A stretch of 64,000 nucleotides of DNA from Volvox africanus (taxonomy: Eukaryota; Chlorophyta; Chlorophyceae; Chlamydomonadales; Volvocaceae). Under the pieces are notes generated by a model, which saw nothing but the letters and a program-made list of their open reading frames with translations, did not search any database and had not been told where the DNA came from. This document shows, one piece after another, positions 10,711 to 22,582 of this stretch. The stretch covers positions 4,117,001 to 4,181,000 of the forward strand of contig BSDZ01000011.1 of the NCBI GenBank assembly GCA_030268105.1, in the 5' to 3' direction. Positions within the stretch are counted from its first letter, which is position 1. Each line of letters begins with the position of its first letter. Made by a program: the position numbers and the translations under genes.

Positions 10711-13700
10711 TCACGCCTCGGGATCACGCCAAGCCGTAATGCGCGCACGGTTGTTTGCAACTGGCGGGACCGCGCTGCCCATGGAGGTTGGGTAGATGCG
10801 CCGAGTCGGAGAGTCGGGCCGGTCCAAGCCCTCGGCCACGCCACCCTTTGGAAACACCTCTCTAGGAGACACCTTGTTGTTGGGCGAGCGGGGCCGCTTG
10901 AAGACATCCGAGCTGTCCGCGTCGATGATCAACAAGTTGGCACTACGCCGCCGGCGCCAGGCGACCAGCAGCGTGACACCCAAGATGGTTACAATAAGGC
11001 CGACGGCGCCGATGACAGACCACAGGACTGTACGCAGTCAGTTTGACGGGGAAAGAGCAGTTGCGTAAATCGGTAACGGTTGACCATCGGGAAAGCAGGC
11101 AAACGCAAAACGTCAAGTCCGGATCATGCATCAAGTCCTTTCTGACTCCATTCAATATGCGTAAGGCCCCTGCTTCATATTGCGCTTCAAACATCCTGGG
11201 GTAGTTGGCGTCGGCCTTATGAACTCCCTACTTACTGATGAGTCCCACAGGGTAGGGCTTCTTCGGCTCGTAGTCGCCGCAATTGAAGGTGCGGACCTTA
11301 TCCGTGGTCAAGTTGTTGATGCTTGCGAAGGCCTATCCGTCGGCAGTGGCAGGAAACGCGCGTGCTATGGTTGCAAGTAAACCTTTTAACAGCAACTCCA
11401 GCGAGTATCTATGTCTCAAAGCCTAAGAATCATGGTGCGAGGACCTAGAAATGGATTGCGAAGTTAGGTTATTCGTTCCCGGTTGATGCTCCCTCTAGGT
11501 ATGAGCCACGATCGCTGGATTAGTCGTTTTTTATGTCTCCCTCTCGCAATTTGTTCACGAGCCCCTGCGATGCATGCCGGAGTATACTTCGCCCCTCCCA
11601 AGCTGCGGGGCTCCTCCACCAACCCATAGGACCCCAGCCCTCCAACCAACCTGCAGGAGATACTCGCACGTGGCCATAGGATTACTTGTGGTGAAGGCCA
11701 AAAGCGTGCCAATCGTGCTCTCCGCCCCCGTGGGCACATAGCACGCATCATTGCCCAACGCTGTGTACACCGCATTAGCAGCAGTGGTAGCGGCCGCAAG
11801 CGCCTCTGCCATGTTTCCATTGACGGGTGTATCGAGCGGCAGTGTTATGGTCAGCGATATGCGGGGCTTGCACACTTTTGTGCCGTTAGCGGTGGTTGTC
11901 TGCAGCAGGCCGCGGCGGCGACGGGCGCTGCTGGTGCTCACAGAGCTGGGCTTTACATAATTATACTGGCATGAGGCTGAGAGCGAGTCAGGGCTGACTC
12001 CATACTTGCTGGCGACCGTGTTAAGCACAGACTGAACGTCCGCGGGGGTGCAGCTCTTCACCAGGCCATAATCGGGGAAGGTCACGTCGGAGGTCATGAT
12101 GTAAGACTCGATCTGGCTTTGAATATCTGAGCTGAAATTCGTCATGGCCCCAAGATCCAGCCTGCTGTTGTTGACCAGTTCGCTTACAAATATCTGTGAC
12201 TTGAGCACCGTCCCTGTACGGTTGACTGTATACGAGTAATTTGTAATGGCCAATGGGGGCGGCGGAGGTGGCACCAGGCGGCTTACGTCCGTGTTGAGGT
12301 TGACTGAGCCCGAGTTCGTATCGTAGATCATGTTGTACGGAATCTTGAAACGCACGGCAACCTGTCGAATGCCACCTGGCGGAATTGTTATATATTGCGA
12401 CTGGCCGTTCCGTGAAGAATACTGCGCATACTCGTCCGGATTCGGTTGGTCGTTATACTTGAATTTCAAAAACATATCGACCACTTTGGGCTTAAACCAG
12501 TCCAGACGATGCTGTCCTGCTGGCACGTCAGCAACGTTGTACTTATCGGTGAACTCCAGATCCAAGAAGTAGTCCTGCTTCTGAAACCTGGAATCAAGGC
12601 ACAGGTAGCGCCAGCAATGCGAAAACATCAGCTCGCCCTTGGCGGCATCCCAATACGGCGACGGCACGCAGCCGCGTTGCGTCACGTTGGGGTCAGCGAC
12701 CAATGAGGCAGTCAGCATGGCCGTGTTGCCGGGACACGTTCCGTCAGCTGGTAAATCTTTGGGGCATGGGCACAGTTCGGTTGGCGGCGGCGGGTTGGGC
12801 GGCCCGAACATCTGTACGGACACGGACTGGTCATCCAATCCCACGGGCACCAAGATCTCCAGATCTACTGAGTAGATACCAGTTGATGGTAGCGTGTATG
12901 TACCCGACTCGGAAATGGTAATGGTTTTGTCCTTGGTGGGATTGACCATCAGGTTCACAGTCACACCGCGATTGATTGGCTTGTTGACCCTGGCAGCGGA
13001 CAGACGGAAGGGCAAAAAGAAACAAATATACGCTGACGGCAAGATAGGGAATTATGGGGCTGGTGGCCATGTACTGCATCCCTTTTTAGTTCCACCATTT
13101 ATTCGAAATACCTTCTGAAACTAAAAATCTAATGAATTCTCTGATTAGTGGTTTATCAGACAGATTCAATTAGCGAGCGTTTACGTAACAGCTTCTTATC
13201 TTCCAGTTCCAATAGATGATTCTTCATATCTTTGCGAGCAGAAAAAACCATCCCCCAGGATAGGTCCTGTGTTCAACACGAATGACATCCTTCGGGTACA
13301 CCTGCAGCTCCCCAAAGTCTGTTCCCGCACCTGTGCCCCAAATCACCCATTCCGCAACCTAACCTAACATTCCCCCATCAAGGCTTCCAATTACCACCCT
13401 CCTCACCTCGTGTCCCACTTTCCTCCCGGCATACGCTGTATGTTGTAGAAGGTCACATTGGGCATTCGCACCCGGAATGGATGAATAGCGAAGGGGTCGG
13501 GCATCTGACCAAAGGACCAGCAATAGCTGATCGCCATCTCACCACCGAACATGTCATAATTGGCAGGATCCACGCACTGCAAAATAAAGAAATAACAATA
13601 GGAAACACAGAGTTACATCAAATGGCCTGACAAGTACAGACCATTACTGAACCGACGCAAACAAATAACCATGGTCACACTTGGCTATTTATTCGGCCTT

Positions 13701-16700
13701 AATGCCTTAATGAATCATCACACCATCATGCCCGACACAATGATCCCATGCATGGCTTCAAGATTTCATTCCTTCCTAATGACACCGTTTGCATGCCCAC
13801 GCTCCCTACCTGCTTGACTGTGGAGAAGCTCGGGTCCTTCGTCCAATTGCCGTCCATAATGTCCAGGAAAACCATCACCTTGCCAACGGGGCAATCCGTG
13901 TTGCCGTTTATTTTGTCGGGAATAGCGTGCTTAGGGCACATGTTGTACACCGTGTCAACCAGTTGCAAGGGCATCACGTTGAGCATGAAAACGGCGCTGC
14001 GATCGTCGCAATGCGCCTGAGCACTTAGATGGGCCGTGAATTTAGCTAGCCCACCACCGGGTGTGACCACTGTGTCAGCTTCGTTGAAGAGCAGCGAGTT
14101 ATACTTGTCTCCCTGAACCGGGAAGCCCTCCGCCCAAGCTTCTGAAGCACACTGCGGCCGCAGGAGGGTCAGCGCCACACCCACAGAGGACTGCTGGTAT
14201 TGCGTAGGCAGCGTGACGTTGGGCGCAATGAGGTCGATGATGTCAGCGTCCAACACATTGTTTGTCACGCAGGTGCGCCGGAAGCAGATTGGCAGCACAA
14301 ATGCCCCGGTGGCGTTGTCATTGTAAGGCTTGTCAATGCATTTTGTGCCGAGTAGGGTATTCGTTGTACGGGAAAAATATTGCAATGGAATACGATCGCC
14401 GGTGCACGTTCCACTGGCACTAAGAGGTTCGCCGCAGCCGCACATGCTCGGCGAGGGCGATGGTGAGGGCGAGGGCGTGGGAATTGGCGATGGCTCAGCC
14501 GATGGGGATGGTGACGGCGTGGGCGAGGGCTCAGCCGATGGGGATGGCGTGGGCGTGGGCGAGGGCGATGGGGATGGGGATGGTGACGGCGTGGGCGAGG
14601 GCTCAGCCGATGGGGATGGTGACGGCGTGGGCGAGGGCGATGGGGATGGGGATGGTGACGGCGTGGGCGAGGGCGATGGGGATGGGGATGGTGACGGCGT
14701 GGGCGAGGGCTCAGCCGATGGGGATGGTGACGGCGTGGGCGAGGGCGATGGGGATGGGGATGGTGACGGCGTGGGCGAGGGCTCAGCCGATGGGGATGGT
14801 GACGGCGTGGGCGAGGGCGATGGGGATGGGGATGGTGACGGCGTGGGCGAGGGCTCAGCCGATGGGGATGGCGTTGGCGAGGGCGAGGGCTCAGCCGATG
14901 GGGATGGTGACGGCGTTGGCGAAGGCTCAGCTGACGGAGATGGTAACGGCGTTGGCGAAGGCTCGGCCGATGGCGCGGGTGCTGGGGATGAGTCGCTGCT
15001 ATTTGTTGTCGGCACTGGCAAGTCCTCCGCGGTACCACCAATCGTAAGACCCTCGTCAGATCCCAGAGCCGTACTGGACCCTGTCGAGATTTTTTGCGTG
15101 AAGGTGCCAGGACCTTCCAGCGCCGGAGAGTCCACGCCAAACGACGATCCGGTTGTGTCCGGTACCACGGGCGGGTTTTCGTAGTTCCTTACGGGGTCAT
15201 CCTCACCCGTATCAAAAACAATTATCGGCCTGTCCTTAGCACGCTCATCCAAGGGCGACAAAATTGGGGGCATGGGCGGCGGTGCGGAAGAGGGTGGCGC
15301 CAGGCTTGGGGTCGGGGTCGGGGGTTCTAGGCTTGGTATCAAGCTAGGGCTGGAGGACGGCGATGGGCTAGGTGAAGGGGCCAAAGGTGGCTCCTTGAGG
15401 CTCCCGTCCTTGCCCTCCTCTTTGGCAACAGCCTCCGTGTTGTTGACGCCACTGCTTGTAATCAGATTGCCTTGCGGGTCAACAAACACGGCGCTGTCCG
15501 GTGGGATCTCTATGTATATGCACGTAACTTTAACGATACCGCCGTCCTGGTCGTACTGAGTGTAGCATTTACCTTTACCGTCGGGATCCGTAAGGTTTGT
15601 GGGTGGAAGCGTGTACGGCGGAGCGGATGAAGAAGGATAAGAAGACGGTGACGGTGTGGGCGAGGGCTCAGCCGATGGGGATGGCGTGGGCGTGGGCGAC
15701 GGCTCAGCCGATGGGGATGGCGTGGGCGTGGGCGAGGGCTCAGCCGATGGGGATGGTGACGGCGTGGGCGAGGGCGATGGGGATGGGGATGGTGACGGCG
15801 TGGGCGAGGGCTCAGCCGATGGGGATGGTGACGGCGTGGGCGAGGGCGATGGCGACGGCGATGGCGACGGCGTAGGCGAGGGCTCAGCCGATGGGGATGG
15901 TGACGGCGTGGGCGAGGGCGATGGGGATGGGGATGGTGATTGCGTGGGCGATGGTGATGGGGATGGGGATGGTGACGGCGTGGGCGAGGGCTCAGCCGAT
16001 GGGGATGGTGACGGGGATGGCGACGGCAGTGGCGACGGCGAGGGCGACGGGGATGGCGACGGGGACGGCGATGGCGACGGGGACGGCGATGGCGATGGCG
16101 ACGGCGATGGCGACGGCGATGGCGATGGCGACGGCGACGGCGACGGCGACGGGGATGGCGACGGGGACGGCGACGGCGATGGCGATGGTGATGGCGATGG
16201 CGACGGAGATGGGGATGGCGACGGAGATGGCGAAGGTAATTGTGTTGGCGAAGGCGAAGGTGATGGGGAGGGTGATGGCGTTGGCGATAGCGATGGTGAC
16301 AGGGATGGCGTCGGGGACGGGGATGGTGAAGGCGATGGCGACGGGGAAGGCGTGATGGGAACGCAACTGGCATCTGTCGTATCCAAACAGCTGATGGGCT
16401 TGTCAGGACCGGTCTTGACGGTAGTTTCCGTACTCGCCACGGAGCACTTCGTGCCGTCCGACACGACTTTGAATACCAGCGGCAACGTCAACGAAATTAG
16501 CGAGTTCTTGACCTTCTCGCATGTGGTTGAAACATCCATCTGGTGCATGAAGGTGTAGCAGCTGTACCAGCCATCGCCACCGTTATCCTCCTTGTTGTTG
16601 GAGCCATCGCCGTTGTTCTGTGGACCAAGTACGGAATGGCGCAAAATTACATATCACACGCAAATATGTTCCAAGTCCCAGATGTCCATAATTTAGCGGA

Positions 16701-17949
16701 CTACAGAAGATCGCCTAGTTAACTTATTGGTTCGTGCACCAACGCCGAAGCCAGCCACAGCATGACATACATTGTGGAATGCGATTGATTGTAACAAGCT
16801 GACGGAAAGACACATTATCTTCACCAATCCTCAATCAAAACCGGAGCCGTACCTGGTACCTATACATGGGGATCTGCGACAACACCGTGGTTCGAGTGCT
16901 CTTGTACGTGAGACTCAACGTGCTGCGAGCATCGTCACGGCCGTTCTGGTATTGCGTGTTCCCGTGTCCGTACAGAATGGTGCCGTCCGTCGTCAGCGAG
17001 GGACAAATGGTGCTGGTTGTACCAGAGCTGGCCGCAAGGCGTCGACGCCGAGTCATGGCTGTCGCGCTAACTAAATTGGTTTGCACTGGGGTCACTGACG
17101 TGGTGGGCATCTTGCCGTTGTACGAAAACCACATCAACCAAGGGCAATCCAGCCGTACGGTAGCTATTAGCCAGCCTTGGGCGGTGCGGTATGTGATAAG
17201 GGTGCCGATGGCGCGCTCCGAAGACGAGTCACTGTTCGCATAGACCGGCGTCGACATGGTGCTGTTGGGACAAATATCGCTGTCCAAAACAATGCCGTTC
17301 AGCCTGTACGGCAAGCGGCAAGCCTGTGTTGGGGGCGAAGGGGGCATGAATTATTTGCCGGGTGCGCAAACTGAACTTGAATAATTTGACGCGGCAATAT
17401 TAAACTGCAATACAATCGATTGTTATTTCCGCTTGTTTCGCTATATTAAAAAACGAAATAGCTTGTTACAACGAAATAAAATAAACGAAATAAAATTTTT
17501 ATTTTCGCTAGTTATTACATCATGAGCTCAACTCGACCCTAACTCACCTGCACATTCTCGCCGAAGCCATCAATGGTCTGAGCAGGACGCACATACGATG
17601 AGCAATTGCAAGGTGTAAGCACGAGACTTGCACGGTAGGAAACGCTAACATTGCAAGGAACATCTGGCAGAACACCGGTAGAAAGCAAGCAATTTCCGTG
17701 ACACACCTTGCATGCAGCACAGCTGGGACATATCGTCGTGCTATTACCATACGTGTAGTTGCAGTAGTCGTATGAGTTGATTGGACATCCATTTGTGCCT
17801 GCCTTGAAAATGGGCACTGGCGGGCTCAAAGATGTCGTCGCGGACGCGGTCGTCGTTGAGGTTGCGAGCGATCTTTTATCAGCTCTTGCTGCTGGCGATG
17901 CTGCTAGCAGCAGCACGAGCGCCAGCATGCCGGACCATCCGGCATGCAT
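10711..17949 (-). CDS. Ser-Pro-rich type I membrane glycoprotein, volvocine cell-surface/ECM type
   Basis: One minus-strand gene. Phase-consistent exons are 17949-17548, 17323-16853, 16617-13810, 13576-13407, 12989-11651 and 11332-11236. One or more exons between about 11190 and 11060 have unresolved borders. The last exon is about 11036-10711. Exon 1 has a signal peptide (M, then a Leu/Ala core to AARA) and a short Cys cluster. Exon 3 has two Ser-Pro shafts, likely hydroxyproline-glycosylated by analogy with volvocine wall proteins, then a Cys domain ([15 protein letters not shown]). A second copy of that domain ([15 protein letters not shown]) lies in exon 5. RRRR occurs in exon 2 (TRRRRLAAS) and exon 5 (ARRRRGLLQ); sites of this sort are common in volvocine secreted proteins and may be cleaved. 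The last exon encodes a transmembrane helix ([20 protein letters not shown]), RRRR and an approximately 85-residue tail. Total length is roughly 1,900 residues. It is not a standard pherophorin. An adhesin or matrix-anchor role is inference. Confidence 0.8.
14448..14990 (-). repeat. Ser-Pro shaft 2 (PSPSP/AEPSPTP repeat)
   Basis: The coding sequence is an array of hexanucleotide and longer units on the theme GGCGAGGGCGATGGG (plus strand), encoding about 180 residues of SP dipeptides with regular AEPSPTP interruptions. The regularity leaves other frames open (Gly-Asp and His-Arg translations), which are artefacts. Confidence 0.9.
15640..16352 (-). repeat. Ser-Pro shaft 1 (PSPSP/AEPSPTP repeat)
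   Basis: This is the longer of the two shafts, about 237 residues. The N-proximal half is almost pure SP repeats and the C-proximal half has AEPSPTP interruptions every 10-20 residues. The two shafts are separated by a non-repetitive spacer of about 215 residues. Repeat number is likely polymorphic and hard to assemble. Confidence 0.9.
17430..17512. repeat. AT-rich ACGAAATA repeat with inverted copy, in intron 1
   Basis: Several copies of ACGAAATA(AA) lie in tandem. The last is followed by its near-inverse (CGAAATAAAA..TTTATTTTCG), giving a potential hairpin. The block lies in the first intron of the Ser-Pro glycoprotein gene. Confidence 0.6.
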
Positions 17950-20620
17950 TCTGAAAACCAGACACTTTGCGCGAAGGTTAACCTGGAAGGAGGTACGATA
18001 GGAAGAGCAAAGGACCAAATGATGTTTACTATCTTATACGTTCATAAAGAAATCATGTTATCCTCTGATGATCAAGCGTAGCCTACGATTCGAAACAAGG
18101 AACGCAACGCGCTTTCCATGCCAGTTGCAGCAACATGCTGCCGCGCAGCAGGGCCCGCTGCCCAATACCGACTGTCAAATGCTCACCTCAGAGTGCCCAA
18201 GATAATTGGTTTCAACCGTAGGCTCCTTTGGCTTGCTGCGACAAGGGGAGAAATAAGGTAAAGGCCATGGGAATGACGCTGCGGGTCGACAACTAACGGA
18301 ATTCACATAACGAGGAAATTAAACAATAAGCAAAGGAAGTATGAAAGTTATAAGATACGCAGGTCGGGTTCACTGGTGAGATCGATGGGGCACAGTCATC
18401 AAGTCACACCTGTATATTTCGGCGGGTTGTTCAAGCACTGTTTAGAAGGGAGTCAGAGAGATTTTGGTAGAGCATATGTTTTATGTAAGTCTATGTTGAG
18501 AGGTATAATCTTTTTGAATGGGAAAATAGGTCGGCTATCCCGGTCAGATCGCTAATGTACTTCGGGGTGGCCCTCCGGTGGCCTCCCACTGAACATCCCG
18601 GGCCTTATGTGAACATCTTTCGATTGGAAAATGTCCGATAATTGATAGACAACTGCTTCATGTCGAGATGTTCAGGGAGTAGGTCTGCATGCCGTTTCAT
18701 GCGGTCACACTTGCGAGCACGTTAGTCAGTTGCGGTGCGCGCGCGGGGTATCAATCTTCCCCTAACCTGACGCTGCCAATCGAGTCCAATTGGCGCGCTA
18801 CATGCAATAATTCACAAGGCATATCGAAATTCTCCTCGCCGCTGCGCTTTGCAGTTTTCGGTATGTGATGTACAGTCTCACGGACAATCAAACAGCACGC
18901 AGGTGCCTATAATATTGAAATTTTTAATTATTTTTGTATCGATGTCAATTCGAGGCTTCAAAATACTGTCGCGTAAAGTCACAGTGGGGTTGTCTGACAC
19001 CTGGTCGGGTTCAGCAAGGGTTCACTGGTTTCCCGGAACTCATTTACCCTAAAACCGCCTGGGCCGAGCTCTGGAAATCACCATTATAAACAAGCCACCC
19101 AGGATTACCGCCGATCCATGTGTGCACAATGATTTGCCGTGGGCGTACCTTGTCAGTACCCGTCACAACTACAGCGTTAGGTCCCTAACGGCTAGGGCTA
19201 CCTCTACTGCAACTGGTCGGTTGGCAGCCATATAAACAATCCACCTTTGCTTTGGGTGTGCTGTGAAAAATGCAGAGCGATTTAGAGTTTTACCCATCTC
19301 CTTCCAGGTGGCTACGCGAGACTGTGACACTGGAAGACCCCCTCACACACACAGCATCAATCACTTAAACTCTCAACTTTCTTCAGCAATTTTGCATGCA
19401 CTCAGTCAATTTCATCGCGGTTGCAATCGCAACGAAGGACGATGGCGGACTTAAATCATGCATCGCATCTGCCGACTTGTCGACAGCAAGGGTTCCGGGT
19501 TTTGGGGCTATCAAAGGGAACCATACACATTAGCGTAAACTCCAAACAGAGTATCTCGCATTTGCAGTTCATCCAGAAGCGCCCCAAGGGCCCAGATTGC
19601 GTAAGGCCACGCCTTGCGACCATAAGGATACGCTCCTTATCACATATCAGGCTTTAGGAACGCGTGAAAAGGGCCACCCACGGATAAGCAGCCACAATTG
19701 CGTTGACCACGAGGGTAAGGACCGAAGCAGTTGGAACATGGGTTCGTTGGCATCAGCAAACACTGCTTGGCTCCTATCACTTTGGCAATTCTCTAGGGAC
19801 ACCTGCAGTGACAGGAACCAATGTGCTGCCGATAATAAGAGGATTTGTATGTGCCACATAGGGCCGGCATTCCGGCAAGACAACGCTGCGGATCCTGCCA
19901 GGGCATCACCCTCCACCTTCAATTGTCTTGCAGTCCGCATCCAAGACTCTGTAGAAGCGGAGAAATAACCCTACCATTTATACGCTGACTGCATTCACTG
20001 CAAGGAGAGATATGCACGGCTACCGGCAACGGAATACTGGCCACAGCCCACATGCGCATAGGAACAGTAGGACAGCTTCTTAGCGTGATCCAACATACTT
20101 CGAACAACTAATAAGCCCTATCCTAATGAGTGGAAAATTGGCTGTGCTTTCTTCACTCACAGAAGTCCAGTTTTGCACTTCTTAATTGATTGACAACCGC
20201 TACCTGCAGCTTCCACTGCAAACAACTTAGCTACGTCCCCTTATGTAGAAGCTAACATTTAAAGCCATCCCCTTCAACGATATATTCATGCGGAACTGTC
20301 CCAGCTCCACCTCTGAGCTTACGGTTGGAAAGCTGCAGACATCCTAGTATCATTATGGCATTCGTAGTATTTTTGTAGCTTACAAAATAGTTGCAACGTA
20401 CGTATAACCTTTCCCGTTCAACAACAGGCCAAGACGCAGTCATTTCATTTATCATAACGCTTGTCCTAAGTTAATGCAATCACGGATGTAGGTATAGTGA
20501 AGTATATAACACATCATATATTTTCACACAGATTAGTTGCAATGAGAGATGGCGTAGATTGTACGGCTTCCATGAGAGTGCTAGATTATGCATATATGTT
20601 TGTCAATCCTGCATTTAGCG
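17950..20620. other. Gene-free stretch
   Basis: This is upstream of the Ser-Pro glycoprotein gene. An acceptor-like site (cctccttccag) lies just 5' of its ATG, so a 5' UTR intron may start here. Otherwise I see only short frames without motifs and no RNA gene. Confidence 0.4.
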
Positions 20621-20624
20621 TGCA

Positions 20625-22485
20625 ATGTACCTTTCCCTTATGCTGACCGGGTACGTCACTAGCGTACGATTCTGGCCACGTTTGCCCCTGCTGTTCCTTC
20701 TCATGCTAGCCAACAGCTTACAGCAAACGATCCAGGTAAGAAACAACACCTTACATACTGCTGTGCTTAAAGCAACAAATCGTGGCGATATTCGGCGTGC
20801 CACGTTCAGCATGCATCTAACCCCAAATGCAACTTTTCCATACAGGACGCACAGGCATCCCCTGGGCTCCCTACCACAAGCTCGCGGAGTAATTTGGACC
20901 AGATTCAGGCTTTGCCCGCCCCCTCTGCTGACAGCGGGGAGGACACATCGGTACCGACGCTCACTGTGGGTGAGTATGAAAGGCCCCCGGAACTACGTGG
21001 ACGATAACCCAACCCGCACTTGCAAGGTGGCCAGCAGAATCTGCTCCTGTAGAGTTTTGGACGTATATGGATGCAGTTCCCTCATTGCATTGCTCTCCAA
21101 TCCTTTAAACCTTGACTGGCACTGACAGCGCCTTTTACCCTCGCCCCATTCAAATTGTCACCCCCATACCCTACCCCTCGCCCCTCGCCCCATTCAAATC
21201 ATCACCTTTGTATTTCTCCATAGAATTATGGAGAATAATCTGTAGAATTCTCCATAATTCTACATATTATAAATCTGTTAGATTTCGGGGCATCGCATGT
21301 GCTGTTTGAATTGCCTATACGCTGCCGTTCCTGGCTCATAACGCGTCTTGCAGGCGGCGGCAAAATTGCGCTTGACGCTCTAGGACCTGCAATCGGTGAG
21401 TAATTTACTCTCAACCATTCATGTTATCCATACCATATAGCCCTGTGACAGTGTTTTGCTGCCGTTTCCTGCATTGTTTCCTGGCTCGCGTTTGTCCCAT
21501 GGGAAGTAGATATCTTAAGAAGCAAGCATCCCCGAACACCATGGAGGTTCACTGCCGGCTGAGGGCAGTTTTTAGGACCTGATTGGTTAGCAATTATCCT
21601 GATATTTGTCTTCAGAGGCCCAAGCAGCAATGGTCGGATTGGGATCTGTGCCGATCTCTGCGGATCAGTTCGCATCAGTTCGCATCGAAGTTGGCGAAGT
21701 TGGCATCGGCATATCCCGAGCCGTTCCCGGTCATTGCTTGCTTAAGCCTTGCTTACTCGCGCTACCCCTACCCCTACCCTTACTTGAAACCCATACAACT
21801 GTGAGTCGTCCTGTTCATTCGAAATCTTTCATGTCATCTGAGCACCTGCCATGGTGAATGTTGCAGTATACTTCATCTCCACCACTGCCGTTTTGTGACG
21901 ATTGCAATGTCTCCTGCAGTCGCGGAGGACGGCACGTTAAGGCGCATCGCCAATTGGGCTGCTCTGACAGAGCGGGAGCGGCAGGTTGCCCTTCGCCGCA
22001 TCGGTCAGCGCAACCAGGTACAGCATGCGCCATGGGGCGCTGGATGGCACCGGCTGAACTTGCGCTGTCGTGCTGTGTGTATGTGGCTCGATAATGTACT
22101 TTATGGGAGCATGGGCGGATATGTAGAGGAGGCCCTCCGCATTAGCGATTATGAGCCCGAGATTGTGCACCTGCACTGCAGTTACTCCATAGCATACGGA
22201 ATAGCTGCCATGAGGGGACCTAATTCATAAATTGACGGCAGAGTCCGGCGGGGAAGCTGTACTAGGTCCTTCAACCTAACCCATTTTGCCGCTTGGCACC
22301 ATTGCCTGCAGGTTCGCATAGCAGCGCTCAAGCAACAGCAGGCCGGGACGCAGCCTGAGGAGCAGCAGCAGCAGCAGCAGCAGCCGAAAGAGAGTGCTTC
22401 AGAGCCGTTGCAACAGCAGCAGGTTGCGGCTGAGGAAGGAGCTTCAACCGAGGGGTCGAACCCGGCGGGCAAGGAGGAGCTGTAG
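20625..22485 (+). CDS. Small protein with N-terminal hydrophobic segment and Gln-rich tail, unknown function
   Basis: Six exons join in phase: 20625-20735, 20846-20969, 21354-21395, 21616-21729, 21920-22017 and 22312-22485, giving about 220 residues. The first exon starts with ATG and has a hydrophobic stretch (LPLLFLLMLA) fitting a signal peptide or signal anchor. The middle has GGGKIALDALGPAI. The best-ordered part is a charged helix of the form NWAALTERERQVALRRIGQRNQ across exons 5 and 6, followed by a Gln/Glu-rich low-complexity C-terminus. The donor of exon 4 (gtcatt) is weak. A better gtgagt lies at 21802 but breaks the phase. No TGTAA follows closely. I do not recognise the family; the RxxGxRN helix looks conserved and would be the part to search with. 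Confidence 0.6.
21221..21262. repeat. Perfect 16-bp inverted repeat (hairpin) in an intron
   Basis: TAGAATTATGGAGAAT (21221-21236) and its exact complement (21247-21262) flank a ten-base spacer. A shorter palindrome built on TCTCCAT/ATGGAGA overlaps the left arm. It lies between exons 2 and 3 of the 20625-22485 gene. It could be a tiny MITE relic. Confidence 0.75.
22362..22383 (+). repeat. CAG trinucleotide run (poly-Gln)
   Basis: Seven uninterrupted CAG codons lie in the last exon of the 20625-22485 gene, flanked by further Gln codons. Confidence 0.9.
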
Positions 22486-22582
22486 CCTTGCAATGGTCAC
22501 GGAGCGCACCTCGCCGTCGGCTGCTCAGCGCGCGCCGCTAACACTTTAGATCGCTTTTTAGCATAACTATATCTGCCTCTGA

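Noticed and set aside
14330..15184. Plus-strand ORFs encoding Gly-Asp, Ala-Met-Gly or His-Arg repeats (also at 15510-16558)
   Set aside because: They are shadows of the Ser-Pro repeats of the minus-strand gene; the repeat period is a multiple of three and leaves other frames open.
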